The notes beneath the pieces are model-generated. The model made no database searches. It saw nothing but the letters and a program-made list of their open reading frames with translations, and was not told the origin of the DNA. 64,000 bases of DNA from Paraburkholderia sp. C35 (GTDB taxonomy: Bacteria; Pseudomonadota; Gammaproteobacteria; Burkholderiales; Burkholderiaceae): the NCBI RefSeq assembly GCF_003121405.1, contig NZ_QBUY01000022.1, forward strand, positions 33,228-97,227, given 5' to 3'. Position numbers and translations under genes: made by a program. Positions 1 to 8,412 of this stretch are shown here, one piece after another. Numbering within the stretch: the first letter of the stretch is position 1; every line of letters begins with the position of its first letter.

Positions 1-1
1 T

Positions 2-385
2 AGTCAGCCGATGTTTGACGATTTGCATGCGCGCTTGGCGTATCTCGCACGCGAATGGCAGAGATTCCCTACTGCGGTCGCCCACGGTGACCTAGGGCCT
101 CGCAACATCATGGTCGGTGAAGATAACCTGGTTGTGATCGACTGGGAGGATGCATTCCTTGGGGTCGAAGGTTACGACTATTTGTATTGGCTTACATTCT
201 TTGAGAATCGTTCTTACTACGGCAAAGAAATTCTCGGGCAAACGTCTTTGGGTGTAGACGCCGAAATGGCGTTATTGGTGATGATTCTTGTGCTCAAGAG
301 CGATCTATCGCGCCGTGCGAATGGTTTGATCGGAAATCTGCTAACGGTTGAGCAGCGAATCGGTGAAGTGCTCGCGCTCGCGTGA
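2..385 (+). CDS. Phosphotransferase, APH/choline-kinase-like fold, C-terminal part only
   Basis: The reading frame is open to the window edge, so the gene begins upstream and only about 127 C-terminal residues are present. The segment HGDLGPRNIM matches the APH-family catalytic loop (HxDxxxxN), and IDWEDA supplies the following metal-binding aspartate. Such enzymes transfer phosphate from ATP to small molecules such as sugars, amino alcohols or aminoglycosides; the substrate cannot be read here. It lies 22 bases upstream of an epimerase gene on the same strand, in a polysaccharide-type operon, so a sugar or small-alcohol substrate is more likely than an antibiotic (inference). The first in-frame ATG in the window, at 11, is probably internal. 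Confidence 0.75.
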   Translation, partial: SQPMFDDLHARLAYLAREWQRFPTAVAHGDLGPRNIMVGEDNLVVIDWEDAFLGVEGYDYLYWLTFFENRSYYGKEILGQTSLGVDAEMALLVMILVLKSDLSRRANGLIGNLLTVEQRIGEVLALA

Positions 386-407
386 AGTTCAGAAAGGATT
401 GCAGTCG

Positions 408-1442
408 ATGCAGATTAGTCACAACGATCTCAATGAAGTACTCGTGGCGGCAGAGAATGATCTTCGCGCCTTGAAAGGCGCACGTGTGTTCCTTACTGGA
501 GGAACCGGCTATATCGGGCATTGGCTGTTGAATAGCCTGCTCCATGCCGATGCCGCATTGGATTTGCGCTTGGCCGTAACCGTACTTTCGCGCAATCCTA
601 AGAGTTTCGCCGAACAGTGTCCACTATTAGCGGATCATGATTCAGTGCAAATGGTCGAAGGAGACATTCGGACTTTCTCTGCACCCCTTGGACAGTACAC
701 TCATGTGATTCATGGCGCGACAGACGTGATCGCCCAGCAAGCTCCCATCGAGACATTCGATGTAACAGTTGCAGGTACGCGCAAAGTGCTTGAGTTTGCA
801 AGAAGTCGCGGCGCGCAAAAAGTCTTGATCATGAGTTCGGGTGCCGTTTATGGCCGAATTCCTCGGACTATCGATAGGATACCCGAGGATTGCGTAGGAT
901 CGCTCTCTTCGGAAACGCCGGCGTCGGCTTACGGAATTGGAAAACTAGCGTCTGAATGGTTAGGCACGGTCTTCAGCGAGCCAGGAGTAATGTCGTGCTC
1001 ATCGGCGCGGATCTTTGCGCAAATTGGTCCCAAATTGGCGCTGGACAAACAATTTGCCGCTGGCAATTTTCTACTCAACGCGCTACGTGACGAGCCATTC
1101 GTTATTAAGGGAGACGGCACGCCGCGACGGTCATACATGTATGCGACGGACCTCGTAGCTTGGCTTCTTGCAATTCTCATAAGGGGTCACGCGGGTCGTG
1201 CCTACAATGTTGGCTCCGATCACGGTGTTTCGATTCGTGAGTTGGCCGAGGCGATAGCTCGCGAAACGGGGCAATCTTCAGACAGGATTCAGGTGCTTGG
1301 CCAAGCCGCCCTAGGCGCCGCGCCTGATCGCTACGTTCCGGATATTAGTAGGGCTGCAAACGAGCTCGCCGCGCGGATTAGTGTGCCGCTCGACGAAGCG
1401 ATTCGGAGAACATACAACTGGTATCGTTCTCATCAACGTTGA
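408..1442 (+). CDS. NAD-dependent epimerase/dehydratase (extended SDR)
   Basis: This 344-residue protein has an N-terminal Rossmann motif GGTGYIG, a serine segment MSSGAVYG and the catalytic YGIGK (YxxxK), the signature of extended short-chain dehydrogenases acting on nucleotide sugars. The ATG at 408 is chosen because AGAAAGGA at 391-398 is well placed upstream; a longer frame to 348 would overlap the preceding gene. It overlaps the transketolase N-subunit gene by one base (TGATG), so the two are translationally coupled. The nucleotide-sugar substrate cannot be assigned. The transketolase neighbours suggest a role in making an unusual sugar, which is inference. Confidence 0.85.
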   Translation: MQISHNDLNEVLVAAENDLRALKGARVFLTGGTGYIGHWLLNSLLHADAALDLRLAVTVLSRNPKSFAEQCPLLADHDSVQMVEGDIRTFSAPLGQYTHVIHGATDVIAQQAPIETFDVTVAGTRKVLEFARSRGAQKVLIMSSGAVYGRIPRTIDRIPEDCVGSLSSETPASAYGIGKLASEWLGTVFSEPGVMSCSSARIFAQIGPKLALDKQFAAGNFLLNALRDEPFVIKGDGTPRRSYMYATDLVAWLLAILIRGHAGRAYNVGSDHGVSIRELAEAIARETGQSSDRIQVLGQAALGAAPDRYVPDISRAANELAARISVPLDEAIRRTYNWYRSHQR

Positions 1443-2266
1443 TGTCATTCTTTGTCATGGATACTGCTTCTTTTGCGAACGCCGTGCGCTTGCGAGCGCT
1501 CGAGTTGTGCCATCTTAAACGAACCTCTCATATTGGAGGCGCGTTTTCCGTAGCCGATATCCTCGCGGTGCTTTACAACGAAGTTCTTGAGGTCGATCCC
1601 GCAACAACGCAATCTCCCACGCGCGACAGATTGTTTTACAGCAAAGGACACGCGTGTACTGCGTTGTACGCATCTTTGGAGTTGCGCGGTTTCTTTGATG
1701 CGGAAGATTTGACGCAAGGGTTCACTGCTGATGGCAGCTATTTCACGTCACACGTCAATCACCGAGTGCCTGGCATTGAGCTGTCCACCGGTAGCCTCGG
1801 TCATGCATTAGGCGTTGCTTGTGGGACTGCACTGGCAGGATTACGTAGGCGATTGCCCTATACCGTATTCACTATCGTGAGCGACGGCGAACTAGACGAA
1901 GGTTCAAACTGGGAAGCGATCTTGTTTGCTGCCCACCAGAAACTCGACAACGTGGTCGTAGTTGTCGACTACAACAAGATCCAAAGTTTCGGATCGGTGG
2001 CGGACGTGATGAATCTTGAGCCGCTAGCCGACAAATTTCGCGCATTCAACTGGGCTGTGGAAGAAGTGGACGGCCACAGTATCGAAGACTTGTCGACCAC
2101 CTTGCTAAATGCAAAAACGGAACGTGCAGGAAAGCCCAAATGCGTGATTGCTCACACGATCAAAGGCAAGGGTGTGAGCTTCATGGAAGAAAGTCTTGCG
2201 TGGCACTATCGCTCACCGAGCCAGACCGACTACGAGAATGCTCGTATTGAGCTGGGAGCGAAGTAA
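1442..2266 (+). CDS. Transketolase, N-terminal (TPP pyrophosphate-binding) subunit
   Basis: This 274-residue protein is the N-terminal half of a split transketolase. YSKGHACTALYA and STGSLGHALGVACG are typical active-site segments. SDGELDEGSNWEA, followed by VDYNK, is the thiamine-diphosphate and metal binding motif, although the first residue is Ser where GDG is usual. The ATG at 1442 overlaps the stop of the epimerase gene, and the stop overlaps the start of the C-subunit gene. A split transketolase inside a glycan cluster is not the central-metabolism enzyme. It probably moves a two-carbon ketol unit onto or from a sugar precursor (inference). Confidence 0.88.
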   Translation: MSFFVMDTASFANAVRLRALELCHLKRTSHIGGAFSVADILAVLYNEVLEVDPATTQSPTRDRLFYSKGHACTALYASLELRGFFDAEDLTQGFTADGSYFTSHVNHRVPGIELSTGSLGHALGVACGTALAGLRRRLPYTVFTIVSDGELDEGSNWEAILFAAHQKLDNVVVVVDYNKIQSFGSVADVMNLEPLADKFRAFNWAVEEVDGHSIEDLSTTLLNAKTERAGKPKCVIAHTIKGKGVSFMEESLAWHYRSPSQTDYENARIELGAK

Positions 2267-3183
2267 TGCGAAATACATTCATCAATACCTTGAGCTCCCT
2301 TGCTGCCACGCACGAGGACGTGTTTTTACTGTGTGGAGATCTGGGTTATTCAGTTCTAGAACCGTTCGCCCAAGCATTTCCCGATCGTTTTCTAAACGTT
2401 GGGGTCGCCGAACAGAACATGACGCAGGTCGCTGCAGGATTAGCGCGAGAAGGTTATAACGTCTTCACCTATTCCATCGGTAACTTCCCGACGCTTCGAT
2501 GCATGGAGCAGATCCGATACGACGTGTGCTATCACGAGGCGAGCGTAAAAGTTATCGCCGTTGGAGCAGGATACGCGTACGGGCCGCAGGGTGTATCACA
2601 CCACACAACCGAAGACATAGCGATGTTGCGGGCCATCCCGAACATGACGGTTTGTGCTCCTGCCGATCCTGTCGAAGCTCGAGCTGCCGCAGAGTTCATG
2701 GTTCGACATCGAGGCCCCGGATACGTGCGGATCAACAAGGCCGGAGAGCCAACGGTGCACGTCACAGATACGCCCCTTGTACTCACGCCAGGCGAGTTTA
2801 TCCAAGTGCGTCCTGGACGAGACACCGCAGTGCTGGTCACTGGTGCGCTTCTCGGAAACATATTGAAAGAGGTGCGAGATAGCGATCGGGATTACGCTGT
2901 CTATAGTGTGCCGTTCATCGGTCGGTATTCGCGTGATGCACTGGCGGCGCTGGCGGAGAAGTTCGACACGGTGATCACGGTCGAAGAGCACCAATTGAAC
3001 GGCGGGTTCGGCAGCTCTGTTGTCGAGGCATTGAGTGACCTCTACAGTATGGGCGGAATTGCGCATATGCCTAAGGTGCGGCGTATCGGGATTGACAATC
3101 GTTTTATTGGCGTTTCCGGGAGCCAAGAGTATCTCCGTTCGCAGGCTCGATTGACGCTTGGTGCGCTTGAGTCGCAGGAGTGA
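2266..3183 (+). CDS. Transketolase, C-terminal subunit
   Basis: This 305-residue protein carries the pyrimidine-binding and C-terminal transketolase domains. NVGVAEQNM contains the glutamate that activates thiamine diphosphate in this family. GAGYAYGPQGVSHHTTED is the conserved histidine-containing loop, and VEEHQLNGGFGSSV belongs to the C-terminal domain. It begins within the stop codon of the N-subunit gene, so the two halves are made together and should form a heteromeric enzyme. Its own stop overlaps the GtrA gene. Closest architectures are transketolase pairs in bacterial polysaccharide loci. The acceptor sugar is unknown. Confidence 0.88.
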   Translation: MRNTFINTLSSLAATHEDVFLLCGDLGYSVLEPFAQAFPDRFLNVGVAEQNMTQVAAGLAREGYNVFTYSIGNFPTLRCMEQIRYDVCYHEASVKVIAVGAGYAYGPQGVSHHTTEDIAMLRAIPNMTVCAPADPVEARAAAEFMVRHRGPGYVRINKAGEPTVHVTDTPLVLTPGEFIQVRPGRDTAVLVTGALLGNILKEVRDSDRDYAVYSVPFIGRYSRDALAALAEKFDTVITVEEHQLNGGFGSSVVEALSDLYSMGGIAHMPKVRRIGIDNRFIGVSGSQEYLRSQARLTLGALESQE

Positions 3184-3596
3184 TCGGGCGCGACATGCTG
3201 GATCGCTTATCTGCTTTGGTTAGTGCGTTATTACGAGGACGGGTGCGGTTCGCCAACTATTTGCTTGTCGGCGGATTGAATACTTTGTTCGGGTATAGCG
3301 TGTTTACTGCGATGGTATGGGCTGGTCTGCACTACAGTCTGGCCATCGCAGTGGCAACAGTGTTAGGTACGCTTTTCAACTTCAAGAGTACTGGAGCACT
3401 CGTTTTCAAATCGCGCGACAACTCACGGCTCGTACGATTCCTGTTGGTCTACGCCGTTGTCTATGGAGTCAATGTGCTTAGCGTGGGTCTGTTGATGCAC
3501 GTAGGATTCAATGCCTATTACGGTGGTTTGATAATGGTACTGCCACTTGCCCTTCTGGCTTACTGGTTAAATAGCCAATTTGTGTTCAAAACATGA
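3180..3596 (+). CDS. GtrA-family membrane protein
   Basis: This is a protein of about 133-138 residues with four hydrophobic segments, the usual size and topology of GtrA proteins. These are proposed to help flip polyprenyl-phosphate-linked sugars across the inner membrane. The family-like ending YWLNSQFVFK is present. The start is a GTG at 3180 overlapping the transketolase stop, or an ATG at 3195. The last four bases overlap the following glycosyltransferase gene (ATGA). GtrA next to a GtrB-type transferase is the classic pair of O-antigen modification systems. A second, unrelated GtrA gene lies at 34790-35203. Confidence 0.85.
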   Translation: MIGRDMLDRLSALVSALLRGRVRFANYLLVGGLNTLFGYSVFTAMVWAGLHYSLAIAVATVLGTLFNFKSTGALVFKSRDNSRLVRFLLVYAVVYGVNVLSVGLLMHVGFNAYYGGLIMVLPLALLAYWLNSQFVFKT

Positions 3597-4522
3597 GAAA
3601 ACGTATTAGCGTGGTAACGCCGCTATTCAACGAGCAAAGTAATGTTGTTGAGCTTTGCAACCGAGTGGCCGAGGTTATGAAGTCACTGCCGTACGACTAC
3701 GAGCATCTTTGCATCGATAATTGCTCTACTGACGACACGGTAAAGATCTTGCGTGGTATAGCAGCGACGGACCCGAACCTGAGGGTCATCGTGAACGCGC
3801 GCAATTTCGGCTACATCCGATCCTCGTTCCACGCCTTATTACAAGCACAGGGTGACGCGGTAGTGCTGATCGCATCCGATCTGCAGGATCCACCTGAAAT
3901 GATCGAAGAGTTCGTGAAGAAGTGGGAAGCGGGCTACAAGACTGTTATGGCTATTAAGCCGGTCAGCGAAGAATCTGCCGTGATGTTCCGGATACGAAAA
4001 CTTTATTACAAGATTGTTACTCGAATCTCGGAGGTCCCGTTAGTTCAAAATGCGACGGGTTCAGGCCTGTTTGCTCGTGCGGTCGTCAACGTCTTGCGGT
4101 CTATTCAAGACCCGTATCCGTACTTCCGGGGTCTCGTCTGTGAAGTTGGCTTCCCGATTGCGACAGTACCGTTCAAACACCCAAGGCGAGTTCGGGGTGT
4201 CAGTAGTCAAAATTTCTACTCGCTCTACGATATGGCTATGCTTGGGATAACCAAGCACTCTAAGGTGCCTCTTCGTTTGATGACACTATCCGGCTTTGTT
4301 TTTGCAGGAGTGAGTTTAGTCATTGCGCTAGGTTATTTTGTAGCTAAGCTGTTGTTTTGGAATGCCTTTGTACTCGGAACCGCGCCAATCTTGATTGGGA
4401 TGTTCTTTTTTGGTGCGCTGCAGATGATTTTTTTGGGTCTTTTGGGTGAGTACATTGGCGCAATCCAGACACAGGTCCGTAACTTACCGCATGTTATTGA
4501 GGCGGAGAGAATTAATTTTTGA
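3593..4522 (+). CDS. Glycosyltransferase family 2, GtrB/DPM1-like
   Basis: This 309-residue protein has an N-terminal GT2 domain starting VVTPLFNEQSNV, with a metal-binding region ASDLQDPPEM (DLQDPP is typical of GtrB and dolichol-phosphate-mannose-synthase-like enzymes). Two C-terminal membrane segments follow, around residues 232-290. Such enzymes load a sugar from a nucleotide donor onto undecaprenyl phosphate on the cytoplasmic face. It is translationally coupled to the upstream GtrA gene by ATGA. The third partner, the polytopic transferase GtrC, is not adjacent; 8640-10373 could fill that role but this is only a guess. Confidence 0.88.
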   Translation: MRKRISVVTPLFNEQSNVVELCNRVAEVMKSLPYDYEHLCIDNCSTDDTVKILRGIAATDPNLRVIVNARNFGYIRSSFHALLQAQGDAVVLIASDLQDPPEMIEEFVKKWEAGYKTVMAIKPVSEESAVMFRIRKLYYKIVTRISEVPLVQNATGSGLFARAVVNVLRSIQDPYPYFRGLVCEVGFPIATVPFKHPRRVRGVSSQNFYSLYDMAMLGITKHSKVPLRLMTLSGFVFAGVSLVIALGYFVAKLLFWNAFVLGTAPILIGMFFFGALQMIFLGLLGEYIGAIQTQVRNLPHVIEAERINF

Positions 4523-4866
4523 GCGATGCGGCCCAGACTCAGATTTTTGGTTCAACGTACGTGAATCTGCATGGCGCTGTCGTGCTCAAAGGCACAAATG
4601 ATCGCTTTAGCCAATGCATGTGATCTTCTTAGCTCTGTATCCGCAATCGAAAGTCGCCAATCACACGTGAATCGCGACTTTTCGGTGCGGGAACATATGC
4701 GTCGGCCTTCGATTGATACGTTGGTCTTGCCTCGCATTGACGGTCTGTCGATGCCCGGCCCGGCTTTTTCCACTTAGAGACGGACTTGATTGCGTAATAT
4801 AGGGGCGCGACTCTCAGACTGTGAGTTGCGCTGCTAAGGCCAAGCGAAATCTCGGTAGAGAAATTC
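4523..4866. other. Intergenic stretch between glycan operon and IS66 relic
   Basis: No convincing gene is seen. An imperfect hairpin near 4648-4684 (AAGTCGC paired with GCGACTT, with flanking A and T runs) might be a weak terminator for the upstream operon, but the loop is long. The stretch ends at the left terminal repeat of the outer IS66-family relic. Confidence 0.5.
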
Positions 4867-4901
4867 GTAAGCGCGCAGCAAACCCATCTTGACGAATTGG
4901 G

Positions 4902-5301
4902 CTAGGCGGCGATCAACGTTGGCTGCCAGCGATGCGGCAGCAATGCTGAGATGTCGCTGGCCTTATGGGTCGGCAGCCGCGTGAGGACGTCCTTCAGGTA
5001 GGCGTGCGGTTCGTGCCCGTTAAGTTGTGCCGACCGTATCAGGCTCATGACTGCGGCAGCGCGCTGGCCTGCTCGTAGTGAGCCCGTGAACAACCAGTTG
5101 GCCCTGCCGAGGGCCCATGGACGGATCTGGTTTTCGACCCAGTTGTTATCAATGGGCACGAGCCCATCGTCGAGATAGCGCGTGAGCGCCTCCCAGCGTT
5201 TGAGACTGTAATCCAGCGCTTTCGCAATCGCCGAGCCCTCCGAAACCAGCTTTCGTTGTACCACCATCCATTCGTAAAAGGCGTCGCACACCGGTTTGGC
5301 A
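4902..5301 (-). pseudogene. tnpC: IS66 transposase TnpC, C-terminal fragment of the outer relic
   Basis: The fragment encodes the C-terminal part of an IS66 TnpC, including YSLKRWEALTRYLDDG, PIDNNWVENQIRP and the typical ending region. It is separated from its upstream part (7811-8043) by the inner IS66 element. Joining the two sides across one copy of the 8-bp target duplication restores an uninterrupted frame reading QSLAKPVCDAFYEWM. This shows that the inner insertion caused the break. It cannot be active. Confidence 0.88.
5294..5301. repeat. Target-site duplication, left copy
   Basis: GTTTGGCA directly abuts the left end of the inner IS66 element and is repeated exactly at 7811-7818. Eight bases is the duplication length known for the IS66 family. 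Confidence 0.93.
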
Positions 5302-5344
5302 GTAAGCGTGGCAACAGCAACGTCTTGACTGGAGAGCGTGATTG

Positions 5345-6937
5345 TCAGGCTGGGCTGCGGAGGTTATCGGCGACGGCCCACGGTGTGAGTTCGTCGATGC
5401 GGTTAATCGCGTGGTCGGCGATACGCGTGAGCACGTAGCGCAGATAGGCCTCAGGATCGATGCCGTTGAGTTTTGCGGTGCCAACGAGGCTGTAGATGGC
5501 AGCGGCGCGCTCCCCCCCGGAATCTGCACCGGCAAACAGGTAATTGCGTCGACCGATGGCCACCCCGCGTAGCGCGCGCTCGACGGGCAGATTGTCAATC
5601 TCGAGCTGGCCATCATCGCAATAGCGTGTGAGCGCTTCCCACCGATTCATCGCATAGAGGATCGCCTGACTCGTATCCGATTTGCGCGAGAGTGTTTCCA
5701 GCGTCGTGGTGAGCCACGCATGAAAGCGATCGAGTAGCGGTCGTGCATGTTCCTGGCGATGCGCCCGGCGCTCGTCGGGCGGTTTGCCCCGAATCGCTTC
5801 CTCAATCCTGTATAGCGCGCCGATACGCTCGAGCGCTTCGGTGTTCAACGCATTGGGGCGCGCTACGTGCAACTCATAGAACTGTCGTCGGGCATGCGCC
5901 CAGCAAGCTGCCTCTTTAACTCGCCCGGTTTCGTAGATAGCCTGGTATCCACCGTACGCGTCGGCTTGCAGCGTACCGTTGAATGCTTCGAGATGCTGTT
6001 GCGGATGGATGCCCTTTCGATCCGGCGTGTAGGCAAACCAGACTGCCGGCGGCGTCATGTCGGCCGATGCACGATCATCACGCACGTACACCCACAAGCG
6101 ACCGGTCTTCGTCTTGCCATTGCCTGGCGCAAGCACGGGAACCGGCGTGTCGTCCGCGTGCAGTTTCGTCGCCGACATCACGTGACGACGTAGTGTTTCA
6201 ACGAGTGGCTGCAGCAGCGTCGCCGCATGACCGACCCACTTCGCAAGTAGCGAGCGGTCAAGCTCGACGCCTCCCCGCGCGTAGATGACCGACTGCCGGT
6301 AAAGCGGCAAGTGGTCTGCAAACTTTGAGACCAGCACGTGTGCCAGCAGCCCTGGGCCGGCGAGACCACGCTCGATGGGACGGCTCGGTGCAGGAGCCTG
6401 AGAGATATGATCGCAACACACGCAGGCAAACTTCGGGCGCACATGACGGATGACACGGAAGCTTGCCGGTACGTACTCAAGTTGTTCGGCGACGTCTTCG
6501 CCCAGCGACTTCATCAGGCCACCACACTGCGTGCACTTCCCGACGGATTCGGGCAAGTGCGTCTGGATCTCGCGCGGCAGATGCTCGGGCAGTGGCTTAC
6601 GCGGTGCCTGTTCCACAGCCGTGCGCGGCGTCTTCGGGATTTCGACCGGTGCCGCGCCTTCGTCAGTCTCGAGCTCTTCGAGACGCAGTTCGAGTTGCTC
6701 GATCTGACGGTCCAGCTTCTCCGACTTGCGGCCGAACTGCATACGGCGCAGCTTGGCAATGAGCAGCTTCAGGTGTTCGACTTCCGCTGCGCGCGAAGCC
6801 AGCGCGGCTTGTTGCGAGTCGACCATTTCCTGCAGTTTGAGCACTTGCGCGTCGCGCTCGCGAAGTGCCGCCTCCTGGCTGAGCAGCATGGCCTTCAGCG
6901 TTTCGACATCGTCGGGAAGTGGATTCGCGCGCGTCAT
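5345..6937 (-). CDS. tnpC: IS66 family transposase TnpC
   Basis: This 530-residue protein is full length for IS66 TnpC. An N-terminal coiled-coil region (about residues 10-90) is followed by the zinc-finger-like HLPESVGKCTQCGG segment and the DDE-type core. The core carries LHADDTPVPVL, ADAYGGYQAIYE and the C-terminal NLPVERALRGVAIGRRNYL. It is the catalytic transposase of the element. It starts 29 bases after tnpB ends and stops just inside the left inverted repeat. The frame has no disruption. Confidence 0.95.
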   Translation of the reverse strand: MTRANPLPDDVETLKAMLLSQEAALRERDAQVLKLQEMVDSQQAALASRAAEVEHLKLLIAKLRRMQFGRKSEKLDRQIEQLELRLEELETDEGAAPVEIPKTPRTAVEQAPRKPLPEHLPREIQTHLPESVGKCTQCGGLMKSLGEDVAEQLEYVPASFRVIRHVRPKFACVCCDHISQAPAPSRPIERGLAGPGLLAHVLVSKFADHLPLYRQSVIYARGGVELDRSLLAKWVGHAATLLQPLVETLRRHVMSATKLHADDTPVPVLAPGNGKTKTGRLWVYVRDDRASADMTPPAVWFAYTPDRKGIHPQQHLEAFNGTLQADAYGGYQAIYETGRVKEAACWAHARRQFYELHVARPNALNTEALERIGALYRIEEAIRGKPPDERRAHRQEHARPLLDRFHAWLTTTLETLSRKSDTSQAILYAMNRWEALTRYCDDGQLEIDNLPVERALRGVAIGRRNYLFAGADSGGERAAAIYSLVGTAKLNGIDPEAYLRYVLTRIADHAINRIDELTPWAVADNLRSPA

Positions 6938-6966
6938 GCAGGCAGTTTACGCGCGAGCAGCGACGT

Positions 6967-7314
6967 TTACAACGCTGAAGTCGGGCGCGCCGTTCTCGTC
7001 GGATGCCGCCAGTCGATGCCTTCCAGCAGCATCGATAGTTGCGCCGGGCTCAGGCAGATAACACCACCGTCGGCTTGAGGCCAGACGAAGCGCCCCTTCT
7101 CGAGTCGCTTCATCAGCAGGCACATGCCATCGCCGCTCCACCACAGCACCTTGAGCAGGTCGCCGCGTTTGCCGCGAAACACGAAGACGTGCCCGCAGAA
7201 CGGATCCCGTTCAAGCACGGTTTGCACCTTGGCGGCGAGGCTGTTGAATCCGGCCCGCATGTCGGTCACGCCGGCAGCCAGCCAGACACGCGTGCCGACA
7301 GGAAGACCAATCAC
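6967..7314 (-). CDS. tnpB: IS66 family accessory protein TnpB (Orf2)
   Basis: This 115-residue protein contains VWLAAGVTDMRAGFNSLAAKV and FVFRGKRGDLLKVLWWSGDG, which are diagnostic of IS66 Orf2. It is needed for transposition of the family, though its biochemical role is unclear. Its start overlaps the tnpA stop by four bases, so the two are coupled. Confidence 0.95.
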   Translation of the reverse strand: MIGLPVGTRVWLAAGVTDMRAGFNSLAAKVQTVLERDPFCGHVFVFRGKRGDLLKVLWWSGDGMCLLMKRLEKGRFVWPQADGGVICLSPAQLSMLLEGIDWRHPTRTARPTSAL

Positions 7315-7769
7315 GTTTCAGCCTCCGCAGCGGCACGCAACGTACGTAACACAACACGCAGCGTGGCCGCGTCGGGCGTGCCCTCGATACGCACGCGTGC
7401 GATGCCTACGCTTACCTCAATCACACCCGCGACGACTGGATGGGCCTTGCTCTGCGACTGAGCCGGCAATACAGCCGCGTTCTCAATTGTGCGCTCCTCG
7501 TGCACCACTTCTACGGGCAGCAGTGTCGGCGGCTCATACTGCCCGGCTTGATAGGCTCGGCGCCATTTGAACAAAAGATTCGTATTGAGCCCGTGTTCCA
7601 AAGCCAGTCGTGCGACCGAGACACCCGGTTCACATGCCAGCTTAGCGAGTTCACGCCGAAACTCGATGGGGTGGTTGGGGGTACCTTTACGCGTCCGTCT
7701 CGCTGCTGTTGTTACCTCAGGTGACAAAGTAGTCTCCACCACTCGTTTGGTGGGGCCTACTGTGTCCAC
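7311..7769 (-). CDS. tnpA: IS66 family accessory protein TnpA (Orf1)
   Basis: This 152-residue protein begins at a GTG at 7769. The helix-turn-helix region HPIEFRRELAKLACEPG and LEHGLNTNLLFKWRRAYQAG are typical of IS66 Orf1. It probably binds DNA at the element ends. It lies just inside the right inverted repeat and is coupled to tnpB. Confidence 0.93.
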   Translation of the reverse strand: MDTVGPTKRVVETTLSPEVTTAARRTRKGTPNHPIEFRRELAKLACEPGVSVARLALEHGLNTNLLFKWRRAYQAGQYEPPTLLPVEVVHEERTIENAAVLPAQSQSKAHPVVAGVIEVSVGIARVRIEGTPDAATLRVVLRTLRAAAEAET

Positions 7770-7810
7770 TTTGGCAACATTGGTCTAGACGGTGCTGGGG
7801 CAACGCTTAC

Positions 7811-7818
7811 GTTTGGCA
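7811..7818. repeat. Target-site duplication, right copy
   Basis: GTTTGGCA is identical to 5294-5301 and directly abuts the right end of the inner IS66 element. Confidence 0.93.
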
Positions 7819-8043
7819 AGACTCTGACGTCGCCTTCGGCGTGCTTCGGCATCCAGCATGGCCGCGTCGCGTTCGATTTCGTAAAGCCTGGCGAAGTAAG
7901 GCAGAGCCTGCCCGGCGATCTGGCTGCTGTGATTGGCGTGCAGATCGAAGAACTTGCGCCTCGCGTGCGCCGCACAGCCAATTTCAGTGATGCCTTGCTG
8001 GAATCCTGCCTTGTACCCGCTGTAATCGTTGCAACGCAGCACC
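7811..8043 (-). pseudogene. tnpC: IS66 transposase TnpC, internal fragment of the outer relic
   Basis: Translation gives CNDYSGYKAGFQ and GCAAHARRKFFDLHANHSSQ, the central DDE-core region of an IS66 TnpC. The N-terminal half of the gene is missing, lost in a deletion with a junction near 8040. The right side continues into a tnpA/tnpB remnant. The downstream half lies at 4902-5301 beyond the inner element. Confidence 0.85.
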
Positions 8044-8412
8044 AAATACCTTGACGACACGCGCCAGTGCCGTATCGAAGCCGGCGCGCATGTCCAGCGG
8101 ATCGACCGCCAGCCACGCCTCATCGATGCGGATCTCAGACGATTGTGGACTTGGGGTTGTCAATGCCACTGGCACAAAGGCTGGCAGCGACGGTGGTGTG
8201 GCCGGCGGGCGGCCCAACGGTCTTCTGGGAAGTCGACCTTCTGCCTGATCGATCCAGCGTCGAAGCAAATTTGCATTAAGCCTGTGTTCCAGCGCGACCG
8301 CCGCAACCGATACGCCGACTCCCTGACAGGTCGCTACGACCCTGGCCTTGAACTCCTCGCTGTACCGTTGACGACGACGCTCCGGGAGTGATTCCGATTC
8401 GATAGTGTTCAC
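8044..8412 (-). pseudogene. Fused remnants of IS66 tnpA and tnpB of the outer relic
   Basis: The frame begins with TnpA-like sequence (YSEEFKARVVATCQG, then LEHRLNANLLRRWIDQAEG). It passes without a stop into the start of TnpB (IRIDEAWLAVDPLDMRAG), then breaks off at the tnpC deletion junction. In intact elements these are separate overlapping genes, so at least two internal deletions are implied. Confidence 0.8.

Larger units (their letters stand above)
5302..7810 (-). mobile_element. Intact IS66-family insertion sequence (2509 bp)
   Basis: The element has terminal inverted repeats starting GTAAGCGT that match at 19 of the first 23 positions, exact flanking 8-bp direct repeats GTTTGGCA, and complete tnpA, tnpB and tnpC genes on the minus strand. 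Size, gene order and target duplication are all as expected for the family. It is inserted in the tnpC remnant of a different IS66-type relic. Because all three genes are open and both ends are present, it may still be mobile. Confidence 0.95.
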
